64,000 nt of DNA from Oxytricha trifallax (Eukaryota > Ciliophora > Spirotrichea > Sporadotrichida > Oxytrichidae). Each line of letters starts with the position of its first letter. The first letter of the stretch is position 1. The stretch covers positions 94,344 to 158,343 of the forward strand of contig ARYC01000584.1 of the NCBI GenBank assembly GCA_000711775.1, given 5' to 3'. A program made the translations under genes and the position numbers. Below are positions 1 to 11,637 of the stretch, in pieces. The notes below the pieces were generated by a model. It was given only the letters and a program-made list of their open reading frames with translations, did no database searches and was not told where the DNA came from.

Positions 1-157
1 AACATCTTATAGAAATTTATTGTTTTATTTTGGAAAGAATTTGAATTTATTGATCAATATATCAATAACTTTTAAATATCTTTTATGCCAATATCTTAGC
101 TTAATTAATTTGAAATTCCTCAACCAACTTTTATAATTAATATTTTGTAAATCACAA

Positions 158-3100
158 ATGCAAGCCCTTTAGAAATACCTACCAAAGGAATTTATCCCCA
201 TAACCACTCAGATCCACTAAATCGAGTGCGCACAGTCCTGGTCCTACCTGACTAAAACAGAGAAACTTTACGCTTACTACCTGGCAAGAGCAAGTTGGGA
301 GGGCGCCAAAGTGTGCTGGTTCCAAAGAAGTTATGAAAGTCCTGCATTGTTTGTGCTGCTCAAGTTGGTTTTCTCATAGAACTTGGAAAGTTTGAAGCAA
401 AGAGCTCTGGCTAATTAAGTTAACGAGAATGAGTGGAAGTAGATGCTGGCTTACTCAGCTGCTGTGTTTGATAACCATGGAAATTACAAATCATTTGGGG
501 ATACTAAATTCGTGCCAGAACTTGAGAAGGAAAAGTTCAATAAAGTCATCGAATCATCAGACTTATAAAAATTCATGTAATTTAATATACTAAGCAGATA
601 TATTCTATGGTATGCTGAGTTTAGATATAAGATTTAATTATTAATCTAACTCATACTCAACACACAAGGAAGTCATTGAGAAGATATTGGGATTAATCGA
701 GAAAGAAATCTACACTGAGACTGAGCCATACTAACACATTGCTTTCCCAGACAAAAATTATTATGATTTTTTATATTACACTAATGTATAAGGAGATGGA
801 TTATTATTTTAGAATTTATAAATACATTTGTTTAAAATGGGCAGTCATCCTATTATTCATCAAACGTGACCTCTGAAGAAGCAAAAAAGATAGATGCATT
901 TTGTCAAGAATATAAGATCTCACCTTTAAACACTAGACTTTTCAAGCTTTCTGAAAATGTAAGAAATACTTTTGACTCCCCCTATTCGCTTTATTCATTC
1001 AACATCTACACTCTTTGTTGTTGTTAATATCAAATCTCATAATTATTAGGAGTACGACTTGAAAATTGCATCATCAAAGGCAGAACCATCATAGACATCT
1101 TATTTGAAGACCTACGATTGGGAGGGCTTGAAGGTTCATGTGACTGCAGCTGATTTCTCTGACATCATGAGCCTGGTAGTGTCAAACTTGGAGAGAGCCT
1201 ATCACTACGCAGCCAATGACAACCAAAGAAAAATGATTGAAGCTTACATCGAACATTTTAGATTTGGAGAGTAAGTCATAGGAGATATATTTGATTCGGA
1301 ATTGTCAGCCATTTATATTAAGATTCTGCAATTAAATGAGGAGGTACCAATAATTATTTACATAGCATTGAGAAGCACAAGGATTCACAGAGACACTGGA
1401 TCAAGGATGTTGGTCCAATTGTAGAGACAGATATCGGATTTATTGAGACTTACTTAGATCCATCAGGTGCCAGAGCTGAATTTGAAGGTTTCGTAGCTGT
1501 AGTTGACAATTATTTAATTTTATTAATATTTATCTAGTGCATCATCTATAAATAAATTTAGATTTAATCTTAATTATTATTAGTAATTTGACAAAGTAAC
1601 ATCAGCTAAATTTAATCAACTCGTAACAGATGCCGAGCATTTAATCAATTACTTACCCTGGACTAAAGACTTCGAGAAGGATAAATTTTCCAAGCCTGAT
1701 TTCACAAACCTTGATGTGTAACTAATTTTCATAATTATTAATTGATTTATTGCTTTATATTGCATAAGAAATATAATCTTTGATATTATAATAATGTGTT
1801 AGCATTTGCATGCTCAGGAGTACCAATCGGTATTAACATTCCCAACTATGATGACATTAGAATGAACGAGGGCTTCAAGAATGTCAACTTGGGAAATGCG
1901 TACCCCAGAGCTAAAGCAGCAAATATGCAATTCTTAAAGCCACAAGATGTTGAATAATCTTTAATTTATTATCACTAATAAATAATTGGGAAATGAATTT
2001 AAATTAATAATTAATCTTTAGATAAATAAATTATAGAAAAATAAGGCCTCCCAAAAAATTCTCAAAATCGTTAATTTTTTTTCGAAATCCAAATCTATGA
2101 TTTTTAATGGATATTTTGGTCTTTTTTTTGGTAATTATTTAAGGTTTGATTAAAATTGCAGATTTTGTAAAAAATTTAACTATTTGGAAAAATACTTTTT
2201 GGGGTTTTAAAATTTGATTTTTAAATTCATGGGATTGTTGCATTATCAGAAAGTTATATCATTTTTTTGAATTATTAACATCTGTGCGATGGAATTATTT
2301 CACTAATTAAAATTTAATTAATTAAAGATTCTTAATTACTTCCCCTAAAATATAATTATATTAACTATGTATACCATATAAGATTACAGAATTAATATAA
2401 TTATATTAATTAATTGCTTCTTATCATTTGTATTAACGCAATAGTATTTCCAAAAAATATAATTATAATATATTTTTTGTTGACTTGATGGTTGCTCACG
2501 ACAAGGAAGCACTTACTCTGATTGTAGCACTTCATGAGTTGCTTGGGCACGGTACAGGTAAATTATTCACCAAGGATGCAGAAACTGGTGAACTCAATTT
2601 CCCTGCTGATCTCAAGAACCCCTTCACTGGAGAACTAATCACTACCTATTACTTGTATTTTGTAAACTTTTTAATACCAGCGAATTTAGATAATAATCTT
2701 TTTTAACACTTGTCAACTGAGACATGGTCTTAGAAGTTTGGTAAACTTCACTCTGGCTATGAAGAGTGTAGAGCAGATACCGTAGCTATTCATCTTATGC
2801 ATTTCAAAAAGCCCTATCAAATTTTCTGTAAGTTGTCAATATTTTTAAATCTCTTGAATTTTAATTTAAACTCTTATAGTCCCTGAATAGAAGGAAAACT
2901 GGGATAATATCTACTATGTCGGTTGGATGGATATGTTTATGGGAGGTATCAAGGGTCTCTAATATTTCAATCCTGAGAATAAAGTATGGGGTTAAGCTCA
3001 CGTTTTGGCTATTAATTCTTTAAAATTTCAAACAAGAGAATAAGATATAAAGCTTTTTAAAGTTAAAATATTAAAAAATTATTAGCTTCATATGTGATTC

Positions 3101-3552
3101 TGAGCGTTGTAAGAGAAGGTGATCCCTCAGTTCTAAACTTTGAGTTCACCGAGAAAGACGGAAAGGAATATTTCTACCTTCACGTTGACAGATCAAAATT
3201 GAGAACCACTGCATTCAAAGCACTTGAAGAATTCTTGAGAAAGCTCCACATCTATAAGTCAATGGGAGACTTTGCTGAAGCAGAGAAGATGTTCAACCAC
3301 TATTCAGAAGTTGACGAGACCATGACAAGAGTGAGAGACATCGTTATTGCAAACAAAATCCCAAGAAGATTGACTCAACAACCTAATCTCTTTATCGATC
3401 CAGTCAATGGCGAGCCATTCTATAAGAACTATGAAGACACATTTGAAGGATTTATTCAAAGTGCTGTAGAGAGATACCCAGATCCCTTCCAAGAAGAGGT
3501 TTATAGACAGTGGATTTAGGATGCTTCACACCTTAGAAGAAGAGAAGAATGA
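158..3552 (+). CDS. DPP3: Dipeptidyl peptidase III (M49 zinc peptidase), germline copy in eight segments
   Basis: Cytosolic zinc exopeptidase that releases dipeptides from the N terminus of short peptides. Translated with TAA/TAG as Gln, it follows the M49 family from the N-terminal CAQSWSYL block through [12 protein letters not shown] and GINIPNYDD to the zinc site HELLGH (about 2533) and the second motif EECRAD (about 2763). The C-terminal half (3094-3552) is one clean block ending at TGA. Seven IESs with pointers ATTTAAT, ATTATT, TTGACAA, ATGTGT, TGTTGA, ACTTGT and GCT interrupt it. Three GT-AG introns (959-1049, 1271-1365, 2828-2879) also interrupt it, as does no scrambling: segments are in order and orientation. 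Every join keeps the frame and improves the match to the family as I know it. The start ATG at 158 is the first in frame before the conserved block. All metal ligands and the catalytic Glu are kept, so the spliced product should be active. Confidence 0.93.
580..631 (+). other. IES in DPP3, pointer ATTTAAT
   Basis: ATTTAAT occurs at 580-586 and 632-638. Removing 52 bp leaves one copy and rejoins the frame between the FVPEL..VIESS block and the [10 protein letters not shown] block. Confidence 0.8.
757..851 (+). other. IES in DPP3, pointer ATTATT
   Basis: ATTATT occurs at 757-762 and 852-857. Excision of 95 bp gives an in-frame FPDKNYSSN junction that resembles the family sequence. Confidence 0.85.
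1503..1587 (+). other. IES in DPP3, pointer TTGACAA
   Basis: TTGACAA occurs at 1503-1509 and 1588-1594. The 85-bp removal gives [12 protein letters not shown], which aligns without gaps to the family. Confidence 0.9.
1714..1793 (+). other. IES in DPP3, pointer ATGTGT
   Basis: ATGTGT occurs at 1714-1719 and 1794-1799. The 80-bp removal gives [12 protein letters not shown] in frame. Confidence 0.9.
1948..2477 (+). other. Long IES (530 bp) in DPP3, pointer TGTTGA
   Basis: TGTTGA occurs at 1948-1953 and 2478-2483. Excision fuses PQDV to [10 protein letters not shown] just upstream of the HELLGH zinc site, in frame. The insert is very AT-rich; I see no coding sequence or inverted repeat in it. 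Confidence 0.85.
2651..2707 (+). other. IES in DPP3, pointer ACTTGT
   Basis: ACTTGT occurs at 2651-2656 and 2708-2713. The 57-bp removal gives TTYYLSTETWSQKF in frame. Confidence 0.9.
3008..3084 (+). other. IES in DPP3, short pointer GCT
   Basis: GCT occurs at 3008-3010 and 3085-3087. Removing 77 bp gives [12 protein letters not shown] in frame. The insert lacks GT-AG ends, so an intron is unlikely. The 3-bp pointer is at the short end of the range. Confidence 0.75.
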
Positions 3553-3755
3553 TTTAGAATACGAAAGCAGACAAGAAAATTGATATTTCCGAGAATTTGA
3601 GCTTAAAATAATGTTGATTTCTTAATATTATCTTTAATTAATTGTTGTCATAATATGCCTAAATAGAGAATAAAAATATACACTGAATTTGAAATTGTAA
3701 CAAATTATTATTATTTTTAAAATACAAAAAGCAACTAATTTTTAACCAGATAAAA

Positions 3756-6470
3756 ATGTCAAAAGATTAACCATTGTTTTCTTCCTCAAACAAATAATTC
3801 TAAAGTAATATTTATTCAACAATTTATTAGTTTAGAAACTTGTAATAATGCAGTCTCTGAAGCATTCCTGGGTCTAAGAGTGAATTCTAACACTAAAAAT
3901 GAGGTGAGAATGTTGAGCATTTCCTTTTTTTTATTTTGAAATAATATCATCCGACAACAAATTTTTCAACATTCCATTATTTGTCTTGATTTCTTATTAA
4001 ATTTTAGAAATTAAACTTAAGACTACCCTCGCTGTTTTACCAACCACAAGTGCCCTTACCAGGTCGCTTTGGAATGCGAAGTTTACTCTATAAACCTCAA
4101 GTTAATTTCAAAAAGAAATTAGAGTTGAAAAAGCTGGCATTAGACGGGGATTTAGAAATGAGCTGGACTGCGCCTAATTACAATAAATCTATTGGCTTAA
4201 GAGGTAATTTCAAAGTTAGGGATTTTATCACTGGGAAAATTAACAAAAAAACTGATAAGAAAAAGAAAGGTGACAAAGATGAGATATAAACAGAAGAAAA
4301 AATTAATGAAAGTTAATTAGAATAATCAACTCTAGATTTATAGAGTAATAATTTAAAGAAAATTGATATGGAAGAAGCTTCTATCAATACTATTAGTCAA
4401 AATAGGTTTGGTCAATTTAAGTCAATTTTAAGTAATATTGAGAAAATTCAGTACAATATAAGCCATAAAGTTAACTAAGGAACTTCCCTATCTTTTGATT
4501 TTATGCTTTAACCTCATAAAACTGTAGACTTAATTGTAAGTATATCAATTAATTTATAATTTTTAAATTGCTTTTTAGATTTAATGCTCAAAAGAAGACT
4601 CAATAAGACGAGGTAATTCATTCAATTGTAATGCAAAATTAAATCTGCAAGGGATCGTGATTTTAGGCTAGAGATTTGAAACAGTTAAGGTAAACATAAT
4701 AATTTTATAATTTAAATAAGTTTAATAGATGAAATTTACAAATATATTCAAGCCTAATTAGCACAATTTCGATTTCCTGATGCAAATAATTTATAATTAT
4801 CAATAATTTGCTTATTTAATATTTTTTATTTGTATACTAACTGCCTTATAATTAATTGCAAACATACTTATCAGAAAACTTAATGTTTGGATATTATCAA
4901 AAGTTTAAAGGTTTTTATCCAAGAATTATGAAAGCTTAGCAATTAAATATGGGTCTGCAGTATAAATTCAATAATGTTTTTACTGGAATGATGACTTATA
5001 ATGCTGATTATTCAAGACCTACTGTCTAATAACTTGATAATATAAGTTTGGCTATTTAAGCCTCTAATTAATTAAAGCATGATATAAAGTGTATGAGATT
5101 ATTATTTAAGATTATACAACATTTTAATTATCTAATACAAATAATTATTTTAAAATTGAAGTATCTAAGTAGCAAATTATATTATGAAATTATTTTAATT
5201 TGTCGAATTATTAAAAGTTTAATAATTAAATTATTTAAATATTCCAGTTAAATATGTTTAAACCTAGACAAATGTGAATTTATTAGTTGTAGAATTATAA
5301 ATACTTTAAATATAAAAAGGTGTATATATTGATGAAACCATAGAGTGAGATTAATCGATTTTAATTTTGAATGATTCGCTTAGTTTTATTTTATGCCAAA
5401 CTAAGAAGTTGATTTTCTCATTTTTACGATGCAAAGGGCACAATTAATAGCAAAGTTCAGCCAATTTTTATTTCTCTATCTAAAATAGACACCATACTGT
5501 CAAGGTTTCCAGAAAGCCAACTTTCAATATTTCAATATAGAATTATATTAAGGAAACTTATTTTTTTATAAAATTTAAATATATACTTAAGTTTAATAAT
5601 TTGATAAATTGTTAATTTATTTATGAAATATTATTTATACTGAACATGTATTTAATATATAAAGGTCTTTTGTGTAATTATTATTTTTTTAATTTAATAT
5701 ATATTAGCAATTTTTACTTTTATTTTAGTTGTTATGTGAAGTATTAAATATTCTCATTTTGTCTAAATTAAGTCGTAAAAAGTATAAATATTTATTATAA
5801 AAAATAAAATTTATTAGTAAATTATAATATATCTTTAATCTGTTGTTATAAATTATAATGATTTTTAAACTAATCAAATTAAAATATTAATTTTAATCTT
5901 ATTTTCTTAAGTTTAATGTTGTTTCAAATAAATAAATAAATGTATATAAATTAAATACCTCAAATAATATTTTCTTACAATTTATAATATATAAATAATT
6001 TTATTTTTAAAATCTATCCGATAAATTATATTAATTAGAATATGTATTAATTATTGGCTTTTGATTGTTTCTAAGAAACTTAATGGATTCTTGACTGCAA
6101 CTGAAATAAAATGCTTTTTCTTTACTAATCCTGGTTTGCGCTTAATGAATAGATTTTCCTTTAATCATATAACTGCAAAGACTGGTGTTATCTACTACTT
6201 TTAATATATAAATATATATTTGCATACAATTTTTGAGATTATATTACACAATTACTAAATACTAAATAAGGCAATTATTGCATAATTAATTACTTAAACA
6301 AGACAGATACAGTTTCATTTCGACTATCAACTGATGGAAGTGCATTTCTTCTCCATAAATAGAAATTATCTGATAATGTTACATTTGCACTCTCTGCTAT
6401 TGTTTAAAAAAATATATTTAATATAAAGAATGAAAAAATAGGAGTGTTTATAATTTAAAATTAAATTTTA
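3756..6470 (+). CDS. Probable beta-barrel (porin/Tom40-like) protein, germline copy in several segments; structure incomplete
   Basis: No confident family assignment. Open TGA-free segments run through this region and alternate polar and hydrophobic residues with many glycines, as in mitochondrial outer-membrane barrels. Segments: 3810-3903, 4008-4535, 4579-4689, 4729-4862 and on to about 5100, then coding-like pieces near 5415-5545, 6050-6200 and 6300-6410. GT-AG introns fit at 3904-4007, 4536-4578 and 4690-4728. An IES with pointer TGCAAA fits at 4781-4856. The ATG at 3756 (MSKDQPLF) is out of frame with the next block, so either a small IES lies there or the start is elsewhere. Segments after 5100 cannot be joined with confidence and may be out of order (scrambled). 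The last block near 6300-6410 (start SFRLSTDGSAF) looks like a terminal barrel hairpin. Confidence 0.5.
4781..4856 (+). other. IES in the beta-barrel-like gene, pointer TGCAAA
   Basis: TGCAAA occurs at 4781-4786 and 4857-4862. The 76-bp removal joins NFDFLMQ to TYLSENLMFGYY in frame. Confidence 0.75.
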
Positions 6471-6689
6471 TTTATTCAATAGAGTAAAATCAAATAAATA
6501 CACTTTATTTAATTATGATTCTGGAATTAGCTTCGATGTTAATCTATGATTATTAATTACTTAAGACAACAAATACTTAATCACAAATGTTTTAAAATAT
6601 TAATAATTTTCTCATTAAATAGATTTTATTCTTCATCTCTGTAACACAATCTATTGAAAAATTTATCAATAAATTAATGAATTTATTCT

Positions 6690-7856
6690 TCAAAAATCTT
6701 CTTTAAGTTTAAATCTCTAAATAAAATTTTCAATTGAATCTGCAATCACAGGCGCATTAGACATTTGATAACCTCCAGACAGCACCATGACTATTGGAAC
6801 TCTGAACTATTCAATAGCCATTTCAAACATCAATTCATCTCTCTGTATTATACCAGCTGGGGAAATGTTCAACTGCCCAAGTGGATCGTTTTCCATGCAG
6901 TCAGTGCCTGCATTATAGATGACAAATTCTGGTCTAAATTGCTAATAAGCTTCAGTAATTTAAGATTTCAATTTATGTAAGAAGCTTTCATCATCGTCGT
7001 AGTGAGTGATTGGTATTCTAGTTTTTATCGCAGTTTCAGCAAAATCATCTCCTGGGTAAATATTAGGGTTGTAAGCATCTACAATGTGTACATCAGGGTC
7101 TCTTAGGAAATCTCTCTCATGTCCGTTACCTTAGTGTGCGTCTAAATCTATGATCATCACTCTATTGATACCATGATACTTTTTGACATTGTGCACGATG
7201 AAAGTAATATCAGGATATATACAGAAACCACCTCCACAAGTACAGGAGGCATGGTGATATCCACCTGCCAGATTAATTGCCCAACCTTATTACAAGGCTA
7301 TACATGAAGCATCGACTGAACCTTGAGTTGCACGAAGCATGGGATTCAGAACTCTAAATCTCAAGAACCAAGATGGCAGGAAAAATAATGGAACTTCAAG
7401 GCATTTGCAAATGTAAATACTATATTAAAGCTTGAATAGGTACCAGGCACTCATTTTTTCTAATAAGAATTCTCTAGTTGGTATTGAAGGGCTATGTATT
7501 TGAGTTTGATCATTAATGACCTTCTTCTTTCTCAAAGATTCAAAGACTCTTTAATACTTGCAGGAGTCAAATGGATGAATTTTCTCCAATCCAAATGCAG
7601 TAATATTATACTTTGGTGAATAGACAATTGGAAAGCATGTATTCCTCATTTTTTCGCATTTGTGATTGTGAAGTGCACTTCTGAAGATTCTTGCTTTGGT
7701 ATTAATCAGTGTTTCGTTCACAAATGGAAAGAGGAAAAAGCATATTGTACCTATCATCCAAACTTAATGTCCATAAGTGTCTTTATTCACAGCTCCGTAG
7801 ACTATAGTAGCCAATGACCCCAAATCGGATATCATGTTTAAGTAAGTATAGAGCAT
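6690..7856 (-). CDS. HDAC11-like (class IV) histone deacetylase
   Basis: Zinc-dependent deacylase of the class IV HDAC family. 388 residues in one frame with TAA/TAG as Gln, with no IES or intron that I can see. From about residue 75 the sequence follows HDAC11: SPKYNITAFGLEKIHPFDS, then GWAINLAGGYHHAS with the paired His, IIDLDAHQGNGHERD with metal ligands, IYPGD, and SGGYQ with the catalytic Tyr. It ends at TGA (6690-6692). The first ~70 residues are not part of the usual domain and contain a hydrophobic stretch starting VWMIGTICFFLFPF, which could be a membrane anchor or signal segment; an unnoticed upstream boundary is the alternative. It is divergent from the next gene with about 90 bp between the two ATGs, so a shared promoter region is likely. 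Confidence 0.9.
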
Positions 7857-7946
7857 TTTTTAAATGTTCTCTCAGAATTTATTAATATCAATCAATATAT
7901 TATTAATATTGCAGTGCTATTATTATAATAATCTCTTAACATATAA

Positions 7947-9272
7947 ATGACAAGTAAAAATAAGAATCACTTTCGACCAGAGGAAAGAAATCACCCATAC
8001 TTCAAAGATGATCCATTTTAAGATTTTATTAGATATTCTTTGAGCAAGAAACCTTTGTATAGAGCTAGTAATTATATCAAGAATATTATGAAATTAGAAT
8101 TATTATTTTGCATTTTATGTGGTATCTTTTTAACATTAATGATTAAAAATATTAAAATAATTTGAGAATAAAATGAACGGGCTACCTCCAACAGATATGA
8201 TATTATATAGATATCAATAAAGATTCAATGTTTCTTTCTTGATTCCATTATATTTGACTGGATTCTTTGTGGGCACTATGTATTATTACTGGAACTTCAA
8301 AGTTAATAAGAAAAATTTACTATAATTTCAGAAAATTAATTAATAAAAAATCATTTTTTATTATATCGAAGATTATAGAAGTCTGTATATAATTTTTCAA
8401 CTAAACAATTTTATAATCTTCAAATAAATAGTTTTTAGCAGTTGCTTATTTATTATAAAAGTGATTATAAGTATTTAATATTGGAAGAAAAAAAAGTAAA
8501 AATATAATTTTTAAAATATGTATGTTAAAAGTAGTTATTTTCCACAAAAAATCTAAAAGTATGATAAATGAATTAGTCATAGAACATCAAAATTTATTCC
8601 TATATAATATTTGGCAAAACAATTTATTTTTCAAAACCTAATAAAAAGAGGATATTTCATAATAGTAAAGTAAAATAAAATATATTAATAATTATTAAAG
8701 AAATGTGATTCATCAAACAAAAATGAAATGGAATAATCTTTATATTAATGCAAAAATATTTAGTATAATTTAAAATGATTTTAAAATTATTTTGATATTG
8801 CATAAATGTTGTGGAGGAAAAATTAGTAGAAAATTATGGAGCAGATATACCAGTTTTTGTAAAAATGAAATATTAACAGCTTTTCCACTACTATAGATCA
8901 TGTTTAATTTTTTGAATTTATTTGCAATTAAAATTATCTTAAAATAAATTAAAAATCGTTATTTATTGATTAATTCTCTTTAAAAGCCCTAATAACATAT
9001 ATCAAAACTATTTAAAATTAATATTTATTAAATATATCTTATAATTTTATAGATCGTATTTGATCCATTTCTACAGATTTAAGCTTTTCTACTACTTGGA
9101 CGAGCAGGTAATCGACCCCCTAAACGACAACGTCCTCGATCCAAAGTCATTCGATGTCTATTAATTTAAGAGACTAGTCAGAGCTATAAAATATGACGAA
9201 AGACGCGATAAGAGCTTTGATTTTATGAATATAGGAGAAGATGATATTGATGAGTTTGATGATTTTGTTTGA
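7947..9272 (+). CDS. Small protein with two predicted transmembrane helices; germline copy in three segments
   Basis: Unrecognised. After removal of two IESs (8144-8168 and 8321-9039) the frame encodes about 195 residues. The N terminus is charged and soluble (MTSKNKNHFRPEER), followed by two hydrophobic helices (around LELLFCILCGIFLTLMI and FLIPLYLTGFFVGTMYYYW). A basic/aromatic middle and an acidic tail with a DDIDEFDDF run close it at TGA. The third segment is clearly less AT-rich than the IES before it, which supports coding. The hairpin-of-helices plus acidic tail layout recalls small organelle or ER membrane proteins, but I cannot name a family. Confidence 0.75.
8144..8168 (+). other. 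Very short IES (25 bp), pointer TAAAA
   Basis: TAAAA occurs at 8144-8148 and 8169-8173. The removal bypasses an in-frame TGA at about 8163 and joins the two hydrophobic blocks in frame. AT-rich sequence makes the exact pointer uncertain. Confidence 0.55.
8321..9039 (+). other. Long IES (719 bp), pointer TATAATTT
   Basis: TATAATTT occurs at 8321-8328 and 9040-9047. Excision gives KNLLQFYRSYLIHF in frame. The insert is AT-rich with no coding signal. Confidence 0.8.
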
Positions 9273-9415
9273 AATGCATTTAAATAATGATTTAATTAAT
9301 TAACTATTTTAATGATTACATGAAAATATATAATAAACTAATAGTACTAAGATGTTGAACAGGATTTTAATTGCAATTTGAAATAATTATAATTATAATT
9401 AAACATTTTTATAAA

Positions 9416-10833
9416 ATGAGATGCAAACACTCCACCCAGATCGTTGTCTTGGGTATATTCTATTTATTTGTGATTATCACATGTGTCTCAAATTGGAATG
9501 TGAAGTAAGTTAGCCAAAACATATATTCTTGAATATTTGTTGTAAATTTAAACATAATTATAGTGAGAAATGTTCAGTGGGGTATAGACTCTGGCCAGTT
9601 TTAACTTTGGGTTACTTCTGGGTGATAAGAATAGTAGAGCTTTAGAAAATAGATTAAATTCTTGAGAAAAAGTGGCTTTTAGTCTTATTTTTTGGAGTAT
9701 TTTTTCCCACCTACCTTATTATGACAATTCTTGGGTTTGTATGGTTTGTTGAAGCATCCCAAAGTAAATGTGTAAGTTTAAAGTTATAAGTTATAACTAT
9801 TAATATTGATGTGTAAATAAATATACTGGTAACTTAATCAGATTCAATGTATTTTAAGGAAAATTCAAAAATAAATCATCATTATAATTTTTAATGAAAA
9901 CCATAGACAATTGCCTTAAACTTTATGTTTGTAGAATAAGCAAGATGGGTTCGCTTACTTTTTGGTGATGATACTTTCAATTGTGAGAAATCTTTTATTC
10001 TTAATCATTTAAATTATAAAAATATTACACTTGTACATAGGTATTTTTTTGAATTTGGCATTTATACAAATACATAACACTAAATTATAGATATTATTTA
10101 TGGTAAATGCTAGGATGCTTAGTATTTTAAAATAGAGTAAATATAAATTTATCCTTAATTATGAAACTATTATAGAGATTTATTCAAAGATTGATGAGAC
10201 GTAATAATGAGAGGAGTTAAGCTTAAAATGCTAATCTAAACCTCTTGAACAGAGATGTTAGAAACTACCTGGACTTTAAAATTTAATGAGTTCATAAATT
10301 TATTATGCATTTATTTCTTTGTTTAAATATTTACTTGCTGACTTTGATGCAGATGGAAATGTGATTAATTAACCATTCTTGAATCAAGAGCCAAGATAAC
10401 GAGGTTTAAGTATATATAAAATTGTATTAATTATTTCTAACATTCTAATAAATAAAGATGATGAGTTCTTTATTCTATACTTATATTTAATCTGCTATAT
10501 ATTTAAAGTAGACAAGAAATTAATAGCATTAGATCAGTGAGAATAAGCAATGCTAATCTAGATGAATTCAGCGAATAAACCTGCACAATTTGCTTGAATG
10601 ACTGTAAAAAGAAAGAAAAGATAAAAGTGCTAGCTTGCAACCACGTTTTCCATGAAAAGTAACTTACAATAAATCATGTTAAAACATTTTAAAATAGGTG
10701 CATTAGTGGATGGCTGCAGAGAAAGGGAGAGTGTCCAAATTGCAAATAACACCCAATTCGTACAAATATTAACGATTCCATTGTTGATGAGGAAGAAGAG
10801 GAGAGACAGTCTCTATAATAAGTTAGACAATGA
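9416..10833 (+). CDS. Multi-pass membrane RING-H2 finger protein (probable E3 ubiquitin ligase)
   Basis: Likely membrane-anchored ubiquitin ligase. The N-terminal ~170 residues contain several hydrophobic helices, including one near the start (IVVLGIFYLFVIITCV) and WLLVLFFGVFFPTYLIMTIL. The C-terminal RING-H2 has CTIC, then CNHVFHEKC, then CPNC, a full C3H2C3 ligand set. An acidic tail ends at TGA. GT-AG introns fit at 9505-9563, 9772-9934, 10041-10090, 10137-10177 (weaker) and 10659-10697; the last splits the Cys ligand neighbourhood. IESs with pointers TTTAAA and AAGTA fit at 10275-10321 and 10408-10505. All these joins keep one frame. Substrate unknown. Confidence 0.85.
10275..10321 (+). 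other. IES in RING-H2 gene, pointer TTTAAA
   Basis: TTTAAA occurs at 10275-10280 and 10322-10327. The 47-bp removal gives NYLDFKYLLADFD in frame. Confidence 0.8.
10408..10505 (+). other. IES in RING-H2 gene, pointer AAGTA
   Basis: AAGTA occurs at 10408-10412 and 10506-10510. The 98-bp removal gives QRGLSRQEINSIRS in frame. Confidence 0.75.
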
Positions 10834-11637
10834 ATGAATCAGTGAGTCATTTTAAGCAAAAGTAATACATAAAAATATATAATCATACAAATTAAAGTAT
10901 TGAAATATCAAAATTGGAATCATTCTTAGTAAAGTAAAAATAAGTAAACTATTTAATTTCAATTATTCATATTCAAAATTTATTCATGCAAAAGTTCAAA
11001 TATTTATGCAATTAGAGATATCAAAAAATAATATAAATGCGCAGATAAGATATATGCATTCCATTTTCGCATAATTTCTTTATTTGATTTATAGTTTAAA
11101 CAAATTTTCTAATCGTTACTCGAAAGCAACATTGTTTTATTTCAAATTATACTAAGAAGATTCTTTTCTCTTTACCAATACTTCAATAGTATTTATTCAA
11201 AGTCTTAATTACAAGTATTTCAAATTTATAGCTGTGCAGAAATTCAAATTTAAATTAATTAATCCGAGAATTGCTGTGCACTTTTTTATATAGATAATCC
11301 TATATATCTCATTCTTAATACACAATAGAATTAATTAGCCTACTCTTCACATACTTTCATAATTTAGTCCTACCAATCTTAATTATTTATTGGTTATAGT
11401 TAATTTAGAAATATTTTTCACCGAACATTATAAATCTAATATAAATATAGTTATTTTATTCCCCATGAATAATTCAATAATTTCTGGTCTTGGACAAGAA
11501 AGGGGAAGTTTCTGGTCAGGAGTTTGGAAAATAAGCGCAAATATTGAATATAAATTGCGAAATATTTTGATTATCTCAGATAATTGGAAATTTAAAATTA
11601 AATCATCAACTTACAAATAATACGACTTAACTGACAC
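10834..11637. other. AT-rich intergenic spacer
   Basis: About 800 bp between the RING-H2 and homeodomain genes. A short open frame at 11390-11620 has no start context or protein-like pattern and is not called. Probably contains the macronuclear chromosome boundaries and eliminated DNA; no telomere or clear promoter motif is visible. Confidence 0.5.

Noticed and set aside
959..1049. Considered as an IES in DPP3
   Set aside because: It has GTAAGA at the start and TTATTAG at the end, joins in frame, and no pointer repeat is present; an intron is the better reading.
3304..3492. Minus-strand open frame
   Set aside because: Antisense to the conserved C-terminal half of DPP3.
158..3552. Internal TAA/TAG codons read as pseudogene stops
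   Set aside because: They fall at Gln-compatible positions in many conserved proteins here; TGA is the only codon ending them. This is the ciliate code, not decay.
6765..6980. Plus-strand open frame of 71 codons
   Set aside because: Antisense shadow of the HDAC11-like gene, which has full family motifs on the minus strand.
11390..11620. 76-codon frame in the spacer before the homeodomain gene
   Set aside because: AT-rich, no motif, no IES-linked extension, no family resemblance.
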